Source: Nocardia speluncae NBRC 108251 (GTDB lineage: Bacteria > Actinomycetota > Actinomycetes > Mycobacteriales > Mycobacteriaceae). From it: a stretch of 33,198 nucleotides of DNA. Where the stretch lies: assembly GCF_001613245.1 (NCBI RefSeq), contig NZ_BDBZ01000029.1:1-33198 (forward strand), in the 5' to 3' direction. Below are positions 8,560 through 19,983 of this stretch, one piece after another. The notes beneath the pieces are model-generated. The model had not been told where the DNA came from and searched no databases. It saw nothing but the letters and a program-made list of their open reading frames with translations. Numbering within the stretch: position 1 is the first letter of the stretch; each line of letters begins with the position of its first letter. Both the position numbers and the translations under genes were made by a program.

Positions 8560-10245
8560 TCAGTTGCCGGGAGGTAGTTCCCGAGGGGTACGTCCTTGCG
8601 GCAGTTCTCCCGCTGTCCGTCCGGGCAATGCGGTACCGGTCGCGGGCTCCAGCCGGGTTGTCGCCGAGACGATCGCCTCGGGATCCAGGGTCAGTTCGGC
8701 ATCCATCACCGTGTTCCTCGGTGACGCGCCCGCACGTATCCGGTCGCGTCCGGCCGGTGCTTTCTCGGCCACGCCGTCGATCGTGACGTTGCGGGTCCGG
8801 CGCAGTGTGAAGGTGATCTCCTCAGCTTCGGTGAAGACGTGGCGGGCAGTCCGCAGGGGTCGGCTCGCGGTGTCGAGGGCGTCCTCGATCACCGAGCTCA
8901 CGAACCCCGGTACCAGCGGGCCTATCCAGCGGGCGGCCGTATCGGTGAACGGAACCGTGCCGACCAGCGGGAGTTCCAGGCCGCGGGACAGTCGCGCGGG
9001 GCGCTTGTCCGGCGGTACCGGCAAGCCGGATCCTGCCGGAGCAGGCAGCGCCAACCGGTCGGCCGGCAGTTCGGCGGGTACAGGAGAGCGCTCGGTGACG
9101 CCGATCTCCAGCCCGCCGAGCGCGGCGATCACCCGGGTCCGCTGGCGTTCGCGGTCGATGGCGGTATCGGCCTCGGCTTCCAGGCGGGCCGCGGCCAACT
9201 GCCGGTCGGCCTTCACAGCAGCCGTTTCGGCACGGACTTCGGCCTCTTTCTCCGCGATCGCCGCGTCGGCGGCGCGTTCGGCGCGGTCGCGTACCGCCGC
9301 GGCGGCGCGGCGGCGCTCCTGCATGGTTTCGCCGCGCCACCGGCGCAGTATCAGTGGGAGGGCGGCCAGCAGGATGAAGACCGCCCAGATGAGCAGTCGC
9401 AAAAGGAATGCGCCGGTCCGGTCGGTGGTGTGCTCGTGCACGGCCGCCCAGCGGGCTCCGATACCGCGGTCGCCCTCGGCTACGGCCGCTGTTCGCGCGT
9501 CGTCGAGCGCCGTCCGTGCGCTGTCCGTGTTCGCGTCCAGCAGGGCGACGCGGCTCTGCGCGGCCGACAATGCGGTGCGCGCGTCGTCGAGCATGTCGTT
9601 GGCGGTATGCGCCTCCGGGCCCCGGCCCGGCACACCGGTGATCTTGGTCTGCGGGCAGCCCGGACCAGGATTGAACTCACATCTGGCGACGATGAGCGCG
9701 TTGTCGAGATCGGCCGAGGCTTCGGCGATATCGCGGTCCAGAGCGGTGCGGTCGGTGACCGCGCGGTCCAGTTCGTCCTGGGCGGTGCGTACCGCCGGAG
9801 TTATGGCGGCCGCGGCCACCGCATGTTCGTCGAGGATCCGATCGATCGAGCCGTCGAACAACACGGTGGTGGCCAGTTCGGCCACCACCAGGCCGGTCAG
9901 CGCGGTCACTGCGAGGCGGGTCGCCACCGCCGCGACATCGGTCGTGCCCGCGGGCCGGTCCAGCCGGGCGGCGGGCTGGGCACCGGCCAGGGCGCGGCCC
10001 ACCAGACCGATGAGCAGCCCGGTGATCAATGCCGTGGGCAGCACCGCGCTCGCCGGCCATCCGCCGGATGCCAGAGCTACCCCGGTTGTTCCCGCGGCGA
10101 CCAGGGCGAACAGCGCCACGCCCGTACCGGTGACGATATAGCCGGTGCGCTCATATCCGTCGGTGGTCTCGGTGGGCTGTCCGCCGCCGAGCCAGATGAA
10201 CATGCCGGTGACGCTCATGGGACCCATAACCTCTGCAGCCGTCAT
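8560..10245 (-). CDS. DUF4407 domain-containing membrane protein
   Basis: A 561-residue protein. The N-terminus has a conserved MFIWLGGGQPTETTDGYERT segment (15-34) and three membrane helices (about 36-58, 68-88, 108-130). A long helical, probably coiled-coil, extracytoplasmic region (140-275) contains two cysteines (C189, C197) that could form a disulphide. A fourth helix lies at 281-301, followed by a charged coiled coil (305-370, Ala/Arg/Glu-rich) and a C-terminal domain. This layout matches DUF4407 proteins, whose function is unknown. The ATG at 10245 has no strong Shine-Dalgarno sequence; internal ATGs at codons 7 and 10 are alternatives, since GAGG precedes them. A very long open frame on the opposite strand is a shadow of this gene. 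Confidence 0.82.
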   Translation of the reverse strand: MTAAEVMGPMSVTGMFIWLGGGQPTETTDGYERTGYIVTGTGVALFALVAAGTTGVALASGGWPASAVLPTALITGLLIGLVGRALAGAQPAARLDRPAGTTDVAAVATRLAVTALTGLVVAELATTVLFDGSIDRILDEHAVAAAAITPAVRTAQDELDRAVTDRTALDRDIAEASADLDNALIVARCEFNPGPGCPQTKITGVPGRGPEAHTANDMLDDARTALSAAQSRVALLDANTDSARTALDDARTAAVAEGDRGIGARWAAVHEHTTDRTGAFLLRLLIWAVFILLAALPLILRRWRGETMQERRRAAAAVRDRAERAADAAIAEKEAEVRAETAAVKADRQLAAARLEAEADTAIDRERQRTRVIAALGGLEIGVTERSPVPAELPADRLALPAPAGSGLPVPPDKRPARLSRGLELPLVGTVPFTDTAARWIGPLVPGFVSSVIEDALDTASRPLRTARHVFTEAEEITFTLRRTRNVTIDGVAEKAPAGRDRIRAGASPRNTVMDAELTLDPEAIVSATTRLEPATGTALPGRTAGELPQGRTPRELPPGN

Positions 10246-10526
10246 CGATTCGTTGTCTCAGCGTGACAGGCGGTACGGCGCTCGATCGAGCCCTCGCACG
10301 CTGGTGTGGTCATCTTCACAGGTGTCGGTGAGCATGTCGTGCCGAGGCATGTCGTCCGGTGCCGGGCGCAGTTGTGGGCCGGCCGAATTCTGGTTTCCCG
10401 CAACGAGAAAGAGTCGGTTCACCGCCCGTGGATGTGGCGTAAACCACTGAAATCGGCATTTGCTGCCTGTGTGCTGAACCATGGAAAACGTAAAACAGTC
10501 CGGACGGTCGGATCATGTTCTGTGCT

Positions 10527-10569
10527 TGTCACGACGCTGTCACGAACATCTCATCGCGGAGCGTGACAG
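10527..10569. promoter_or_regulatory. Three TGTCACG sites (operator candidate)
   Basis: TGTCACGA occurs at 10527-10534 and again at 10538-10545, starts 11 bp apart (one helical turn). The reverse complement CGTGACA lies at 10562-10568. CTGTCACG (10537-10544) and CGTGACAG (10562-10569) are an exact dyad with 17 bp between. The regulator and the target gene are unknown. Confidence 0.35.
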
Positions 10570-10771
10570 TTAGCCGCGCGCGGGTGGGTTTGCCGACGGC
10601 TGCTGCCGGGAATTCATCTTCGATGCAGGTGAGCGTGGGTTCGGCGGATGCGACGGGGCATCGGGAAATGAGCCGGGCGAGTGGATCGCCGCTGTTCGGA
10701 GGGTCGATCCGGAATCGATTTCAGCCGGAACGCTGCTTTACACTAGAAAACGCGCATATGTGGAGGAATGA

Positions 10772-10813
10772 ATGAAGAAGCCCAGCTCAAGGCCTAACAG
10801 CCCATTTTATTAG
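10772..10813 (+). CDS. Possible 13-residue leader peptide upstream of gltB
   Basis: GGAGG (10762-10766) lies 5 nt before ATG 10772, which opens MKKPSSRPNSPFY and stops at TAG 10811-10813. TACACT (10739-10744) could be a -10 box. A second ATG at 10768 opens a 9-codon frame in another phase. The ribosome-binding site is the best in the whole intergenic region, yet gltB begins about 355 bp further on. It could be a short regulatory ORF or a chance match. Confidence 0.3.
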   Translation: MKKPSSRPNSPFY

Positions 10814-11167
10814 GGCAACCTTGGTTGGTTGGCTTCCGGGCCTGGCTTATCGTTTGCTCTTACGCCGCACATACCGATGTCCGGCCGAAAGCACGTTCGG
10901 GCAACCTATCGGCAAGGCCGGCCCAGCGGGCGAAACCCGTATCCGGGTTCCGAGCGCGTAAGCGCTTCGTTACCGGCGGGCACCGGCGCAGAACCGCAGG
11001 TGGAAACAACTTCAGACGTGACTGCACGCCGAACACCATCAGCGCGGCTGGTGTCGGCCAACGTACGAACGCAGTCCTATCAGGCAGCGTTCGACAGTAC
11101 CGGCGTTCGACAAGGCGTTCTCTCCAGGCCGCACCACGTCGAGGTCGACTTTCTCGAAGGCAGAGGC

Positions 11168-15812
<4,645 letters not shown>

Positions 15813-15820
<8 letters not shown>

Positions 15821-17282
15821 CACCCAAGGTTTTCTGAAGCACACCTCGCGGGAGCTGCCCGAGCGCCGTCCGGTGCCGTTGCGCCTGATGGACTGGAAAG
15901 AGGTCTACCAGGAGGGCTTTCCGCACGAAACCCTGCAGCGGCAGGCGAGTCGTTGTATGGACTGCGGTATTCCCTTCTGCCACAACGGCTGCCCTCTGGG
16001 CAATCTCATTCCCGAGTGGAACGACCTGGTCTATTCCGACCGCTGGCGCGAGGGTATCGACCGGCTGCACGCGACCAACAACTTCCCGGAATTCACCGGG
16101 CGGCTGTGCCCGGCTCCGTGCGAAGCATCCTGCGTGCTCGGTATAAACCAGGATCCGGTGACCATCAAGCAGGTCGAGGTCGAACTCATCGAGAACGCCT
16201 TCGACGAGGGCTGGGTCGCTCCGGTGTACCCGACCCGGCTCACCGGTAAGAAGGTCGCCGTGGTCGGATCCGGGCCCGCGGGTCTGGCCGCCGCGCAGCA
16301 GCTCACCCGCGCCGGGCACACCGTGACCGTATTCGAGCGGGCCGACCGTATCGGCGGTCTGATGCGGTACGGCATCCCGGAATTCAAGATGGAGAAGCGT
16401 TTCATCGACCGCCGGCTGGCGCAGATGGAGGCCGAGGGCACCATCTTCAAGGCCGGAGTGAACGTAGGTGTCGATATCACCGCCGACGAACTGCGCGAGC
16501 GGTACGACGCGGTGGTCCTCGCCGGGGGCGCCACCCAGGCCCGCGATCTGCCCATTCCGGGCCGCGAGCTGGACGGTATCCACCAGGCGATGGAGTTCCT
16601 GCCCTGGGCCAACCGAGTCCAGCAGGGTGATCCGGTGACCGACGAGAAGGGTCTGCCGCCGATCCACGCGCACGGCAAGAAGGTCGTCATCATCGGTGGC
16701 GGTGACACCGGCGCCGACTGCCTGGGCACCTCGCACCGCCAGGGCGCGGCCGACGTGTACCAGTTCGAGATCATGCCGCGGCCGCCGGCCGAACGCGCAG
16801 GCTCCACCCCGTGGCCGACCTACCCGCTCATGTACCGGGTTTCCTCGGCGCACGAAGAGGGCGGCGAGCGGATGTTCTCGGTGAACACCGAACGTTTCGT
16901 CGGTTCCGACGGCAAGGTGACCGGGCTCGAGGCACATGAGGTCAAGATGGTCAGCGGCCGGTTCGAGAAGGTCGAGGGCACCGATTTCACCCTCGAGGCC
17001 GATCTCGTCCTGCTGGCCATGGGTTTCGTCGGGCCGGACAAGCCGGGTCTGCTCACCGATCTCGGCGTCGGTTACGACCAGCGCGGCAATGTCCAACGGG
17101 ACAAGACATGGGCCACCAATATCCCCGGTGTCTTCGTCGCCGGCGATATGGGCCGCGGCCAGTCGTTGATTGTGTGGGCGATCGCCGAAGGGCGCGCGGC
17201 GGCTTCGGCAGTGGACGAGTACCTGGAGGGCGAAACCGCCCTGCCTGCGCCCATCCCGCCGACCGCGGTCGCGCAGCGTTGA
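15813..17282 (+). CDS. gltD: Glutamate synthase small subunit
   Basis: A 489-residue small subunit that takes electrons from NADPH through FAD and 4Fe-4S clusters to GltB. N-terminal cysteines CMDCGIPFCHNGC and CPAPCEASC carry the clusters. VAVVGSGPAGLAAAQQL is the FAD-binding Rossmann motif, and VVIIGGGDTGADC is the NADPH-binding motif. GVFVAGDMGRGQSLIVWAI is the C-terminal FAD contact. Length is normal for the family. The start is GTG at 15813 with GGAGG 7 nt upstream, inside the end of gltB (8-bp overlap), so the two subunits are translationally coupled. Confidence 0.97.
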
Positions 17283-17301
17283 GTTAGGCACCGAACCTCC
17301 A

Positions 17302-17338
17302 GCGGCGCGGTACCTCCGATCCGGAGGTACCGCGCCGC
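17302..17338 (+). terminator. Strong hairpin terminator after gltBD
   Basis: A perfect 16-bp stem: GCGGCGCGGTACCTCC (17302-17317) with its exact complement at 17323-17338 around a GATCC loop, beginning 20 bp after the gltD stop. It is followed by CGTCTTTCC rather than a clean T-tract, common for high-G+C actinobacteria. Confidence 0.75.
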
Positions 17339-17568
17339 CGTCTTTCCGGGGCCGAGTTTGTGATCTCCGGCGGGTTCGGCTGGCGGTCGGTCTGGTGTGG
17401 CTCTATTGTTATCTCCGGTGTGATCCGGCGCCTGATCGTGATCCGATCGTGCACTCGTGACGCGTATTCGTTCACCTGTTACGTATCGGCTGCCGTCGGC
17501 CGGTTCGGCACCTCGCGACGGCGGAATCGGGAGAGCCCCATGATCGGGGCCAGGGTGACTGGAGCAGT

Positions 17569-18468
17569 ATGCAGTTCAAGAGGGTTGCCGCAGCGCTGGG
17601 CGCGTGTGCGGCTGTCGCATCCGGGCTGGTAGCGGCAGGAGCGACGGCAGCGGCCGCGCCCAATTGCCCCAGCCTTTATGTGGTGGCGATCCCGGGGACA
17701 TGGGAAACCGGGCACGAAAAGTCCCCGGGGCCGGGCATGCTGGCCGATGTGACCGACGGGCTACCGCGCTCCGCGAAGGTCGATTACGTCAGCTACGCGG
17801 CCACCGCCTTCCCCTGGGAGGGCGATGTTTACGGCCGGTCCAAGAACGAGGCCGTCGACAATGCGCGCGGTCTGATCGCCGATATGACCGCACGTTGCGG
17901 AAACACCGATGTCGCCCTGGTCGGCTATAGCCAAGGTGCGCACGCCGCAGGTGATCTCGCGGCCGAGATCGGTACCGGACTCGGCCCGATCCGGCCGGAA
18001 CGGATTTCCGGCGTCGGGCTGATCTCGGATCCGCGCCGGGCCGCCGCCGATATCCAGGTCGGCTCGCATGCTCCCGGCGCGGGCGCGGCCGGGCCGCGGG
18101 TCGGCGGCTTCGGCTGGCTCAGCGATCGCACCCGCACCGTATGCATTCCCAACGATCTCTACTGCGCTACCGCGCAGGACGATTTCGTCACCCGCTTCGC
18201 CGGCTTCCTGGCGCAGAGCTCCGACGCCAATCCCGCCAACCTCTGGCGCTACCAGCTCGAGGCGGCGGCGATCGTCAACGATGTGATGAAGTACGGCGGT
18301 GTGCCCACACTGCAGGCACAGCTTTCCGAAGGCGCCAACGAGCAGCGGTTCAAAGAACTCGAATCGTTCTACCGTTCCGAATCACATCACGCCTACGGCA
18401 GCTATCGCGTGGGCGGCGGCCAGACCGCACTGACCTGGATGCACAACTGGATTGCGGATATGGCCTGA
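17569..18468 (+). CDS. Secreted cutinase-family serine hydrolase
   Basis: A 299-residue alpha/beta hydrolase with an N-terminal signal peptide (MQFKRVAAALGACAAVASGL; likely cleavage near AAA-PNC, about residue 30). The nucleophile elbow is GYSQG with Ser121. The catalytic Asp195 lies in CIPNDLYC between two cysteines (191, 198), a cutinase hallmark, and the histidine is H272 or H273. VVAIPGTWETG near the mature N-terminus resembles mycobacterial Culp6/Rv3802c-type proteins, which act as phospholipase/thioesterase in the cell envelope. The exact substrate (ester, lipid or cutin-like) cannot be told from sequence. The ATG at 17569 has GGAG upstream. Its stop abuts the stop of the convergent phosphatase gene. 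Confidence 0.85.
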   Translation: MQFKRVAAALGACAAVASGLVAAGATAAAAPNCPSLYVVAIPGTWETGHEKSPGPGMLADVTDGLPRSAKVDYVSYAATAFPWEGDVYGRSKNEAVDNARGLIADMTARCGNTDVALVGYSQGAHAAGDLAAEIGTGLGPIRPERISGVGLISDPRRAAADIQVGSHAPGAGAAGPRVGGFGWLSDRTRTVCIPNDLYCATAQDDFVTRFAGFLAQSSDANPANLWRYQLEAAAIVNDVMKYGGVPTLQAQLSEGANEQRFKELESFYRSESHHAYGSYRVGGGQTALTWMHNWIADMA

Positions 18469-19083
18469 TCAGCCGTTCGAGATATTGCGGGGGAGTAATT
18501 CCCAGACGTGGCCGTTCTCGTTCACCGTCGCCGCGCTGCGGCGCCCGGTGCGCGAGAACAAGATCCGGGTGATCGAGCAGTAGTCGATGGGAAAAGTCAA
18601 CGGCCGGGCCAGACCCAGGATGTCCTGGAGGGTCACGTTGATGACCCCGCCGTGGGCGAATATCACCACGGTATCGGCCGCTGCCGTCGTGGCCGCGATA
18701 TCGGTGATCGCATCGCGTACCCGGTGCCGGAATGCTTCGGCGTCGATCTGGAGCGGCAGATGACCTTCCTTGATCCGGTCGTAGGTGTCGCGGAGTTCCG
18801 TTTTCGCGTCTTCGATCGGGATATAGGTCGGTAGTTCGCGGTCGTATTCGGCCAGCCCGTCCACGATCTCCACGTCGAGTCCGAGTTTCGCGGCCGTCGG
18901 TGCCGTTGTCTCCCGGGCTCGCCGCTGCGGACTACTGATCACCCGGACGATCCGGTGGTGGTCCAGCGCTGCCGGCACCCGTTCGGCCTGCTCCACACCG
19001 ATCGGGGCCAAACCCGGATCGGCGGCTTCTCCCGCATTGTCGACCCGGAGCGGCTGGGCATGGCGAACAAGTATCAACTGCAC
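18469..19083 (-). CDS. Histidine phosphatase family protein
   Basis: A 204-residue member of the phosphoglycerate mutase-like superfamily. The RHG-type motif is LVRHAQP, with His8 as the phosphorylated residue and Arg7. SSPQRRARET (51-60 region) supplies the second arginine, Glu79 in GLAEYD is the likely acid, and VIFAHGGV supplies the second histidine (H144). The substrate is unknown; relatives include broad phosphatases and cobalamin-pathway enzymes, and nothing nearby points to one. The start is GTG at 19083 without a strong ribosome-binding site. The gene is convergent with the cutinase gene, zero bases between the stops. Confidence 0.85.
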   Translation of the reverse strand: MQLILVRHAQPLRVDNAGEAADPGLAPIGVEQAERVPAALDHHRIVRVISSPQRRARETTAPTAAKLGLDVEIVDGLAEYDRELPTYIPIEDAKTELRDTYDRIKEGHLPLQIDAEAFRHRVRDAITDIAATTAAADTVVIFAHGGVINVTLQDILGLARPLTFPIDYCSITRILFSRTGRRSAATVNENGHVWELLPRNISNG

Positions 19084-19269
19084 GGGTCCACTCTGCCGTA
19101 TCGCCGCAGCGGCTGACCAACCGAACTGCCGGGACGGCCTCCGACCCCCGGACCGTCATTGTGCGAGCCGGAGGGCAGGCACTGCCGGTTCGGGACACTG
19201 CCGTCGCCACGGGAAGTGTCCTGCCGCCGACCTGCGTCCGGGCGCACCCTGTTCTCGCCGATGGACGGC

Positions 19270-19305
19270 AACGGCCTGGTCCGCCGTGTGGCGAACCAGG
19301 CCGTT
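19270..19305 (-). terminator. Hairpin terminator of the GGYPQQ gene
   Basis: Two 16-nt arms (19270-19285, 19290-19305) around a 4-nt loop, starting 18 bp after the stop at 19323. Read on the minus strand all 16 positions pair (one as G-U), whereas the plus-strand RNA would have a C-A mismatch. That asymmetry supports minus-strand use. No T-tract follows. Confidence 0.65.
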
Positions 19306-19322
19306 GCGGAAGTATCCGGTGG

Positions 19323-19853
19323 TCAGTGACCGGCCGGCGGGTATTGCTGCGGGCCGTTCTGGGGCGGGTTCGGGTTGTCCGGGCCCGACGGGTAACCACC
19401 TTGTTGTGGGTAGCCGCCCTGCTGTGGGTATCCCTGTTGTGGATATCCGCCCTGTTGTGGATATCCGCCTTGCTGGGGGTAGCCGCCCTGCTGTGGATAT
19501 CCGCCCTGTTGTGGATATTCGCCTTGCTGGGGGTAGCCGCCTTGCTGTGGATATCCGCCCTGCTGGGGATAACCGCCGCCTTGTGACGGGTATCCGCCCT
19601 GGGGAGACTGTCCCGGGAACTGGCCGCCCTGCGAACCGCCGGAGTTCTTCTTCCGCATCATCACGACGACCGCGACGACGATGGCCACGATGACCAGCAG
19701 GCAGATGAGCCCGAAGATCAAACCGCCCCCACCACCCTTGCCCTTGCTCTTACGGCGTGCCTCCAAGTCGACCGCAGAGGCCAGTACATCGGTATCGGCC
19801 CAGGCGGAGTAGTCCACTTGGCTCGCATGGGAGAGCAGATCCAGATAACTCAA
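19323..19853 (-). CDS. Small membrane protein with GGYPQQ-repeat tail
   Basis: A 176-residue protein of unknown function. Residues 1-35 are soluble (SYLDLLSHASQVDYSAWADT), a Lys/Gly stretch leads to one membrane helix (44-66), then MMRKKN and a long tail rich in Gly, Tyr, Pro and Gln. The tail holds about a dozen GGYPQQ units (86-155). With basic residues on both sides of the helix the topology is uncertain. The start chosen is TTG at 19853; no ATG or GTG fits in frame. A hairpin with AGGAGGA in its loop lies 27-49 bp upstream. The gene is 130 bp downstream of lysX on the same strand. Confidence 0.65.
   Translation of the reverse strand: MSYLDLLSHASQVDYSAWADTDVLASAVDLEARRKSKGKGGGGGLIFGLICLLVIVAIVVAVVVMMRKKNSGGSQGGQFPGQSPQGGYPSQGGGYPQQGGYPQQGGYPQQGEYPQQGGYPQQGGYPQQGGYPQQGGYPQQGYPQQGGYPQQGGYPSGPDNPNPPQNGPQQYPPAGH
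19389..19598 (-). repeat. 18-bp tandem repeat encoding GGYPQQ
   Basis: About twelve imperfect copies of an 18-bp unit encode GGYPQQ, with variants GGYPSQ, GEYPQQ and one shortened 15-bp unit (GYPQQ, residues 141-145). Length changes by slippage would keep the frame. Confidence 0.85.
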
Positions 19854-19879
19854 GGTTAAAACCCCGTTCGAAATGATGT

Positions 19880-19902
19880 CCGGCCCCTCCTCCTGGGGCC
19901 GG
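19880..19902 (-). promoter_or_regulatory. Hairpin with AGGAGGA loop before the GGYPQQ gene
   Basis: On the minus strand CCGGCCCC pairs perfectly with GGGGCCGG (8 bp) around a 7-nt loop reading AGGAGGA, a consensus ribosome-binding sequence. It lies 27 bp before the TTG start at 19853 and 81 bp after the lysX stop. It may be a terminator-like or ribosome-recruiting element. Confidence 0.45.
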
Positions 19903-19983
19903 GTCGCTACACGGTACTTCCCCGCTACGTGGCCGGGAAACCACTTGTTCCCGGATTTGGCCGGGTTGCGCGTCGGGGAACCG

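Larger units (their letters stand above)
10246..11167. other. Long divergent intergenic region upstream of gltB
   Basis: More than 900 bp separates the DUF4407 start from the gltB start. The gltB frame is open far upstream, but the correct N-terminus requires the later ATG at 11168. Supported contents are the TGTCACG repeats (10527-10569) and a possible leader ORF (10772-10813). I see no known riboswitch and no convincing conventional gene. A 74-codon minus frame ending 13 bp before the DUF4407 start is not supported by composition or ribosome-binding site. Confidence 0.45.

Noticed and set aside
8204..10141. A 645-codon open frame on the plus strand
   Set aside because: It is the antisense shadow of the DUF4407 gene. 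Its product is Ser/Arg/Ala-rich without domains, while the minus strand gives helices, coiled coils and a family match.
10258..10482. A 74-codon minus-strand frame just upstream of the DUF4407 gene
   Set aside because: Its position is suggestive, but it lacks a ribosome-binding site and any recognisable features; left uncalled.
10829..11167. Upstream extension of the gltB frame
   Set aside because: It would add 113 residues before the propeptide of the Cys25 amidotransferase, which has no parallel in the family; ATG 11168 has a suitable ribosome-binding site.
19161..19586. A plus-strand frame encoding strongly hydrophobic Leu/Trp repeats
   Set aside because: It is the antisense of the GGYPQQ repeat; the hydrophobic look is a by-product of the repeated codons.
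19389..19598. The regular repeats considered as a CRISPR array
   Set aside because: Units are contiguous 18-bp codon repeats without spacers and lie inside a reading frame; the same holds for 32342-32536.
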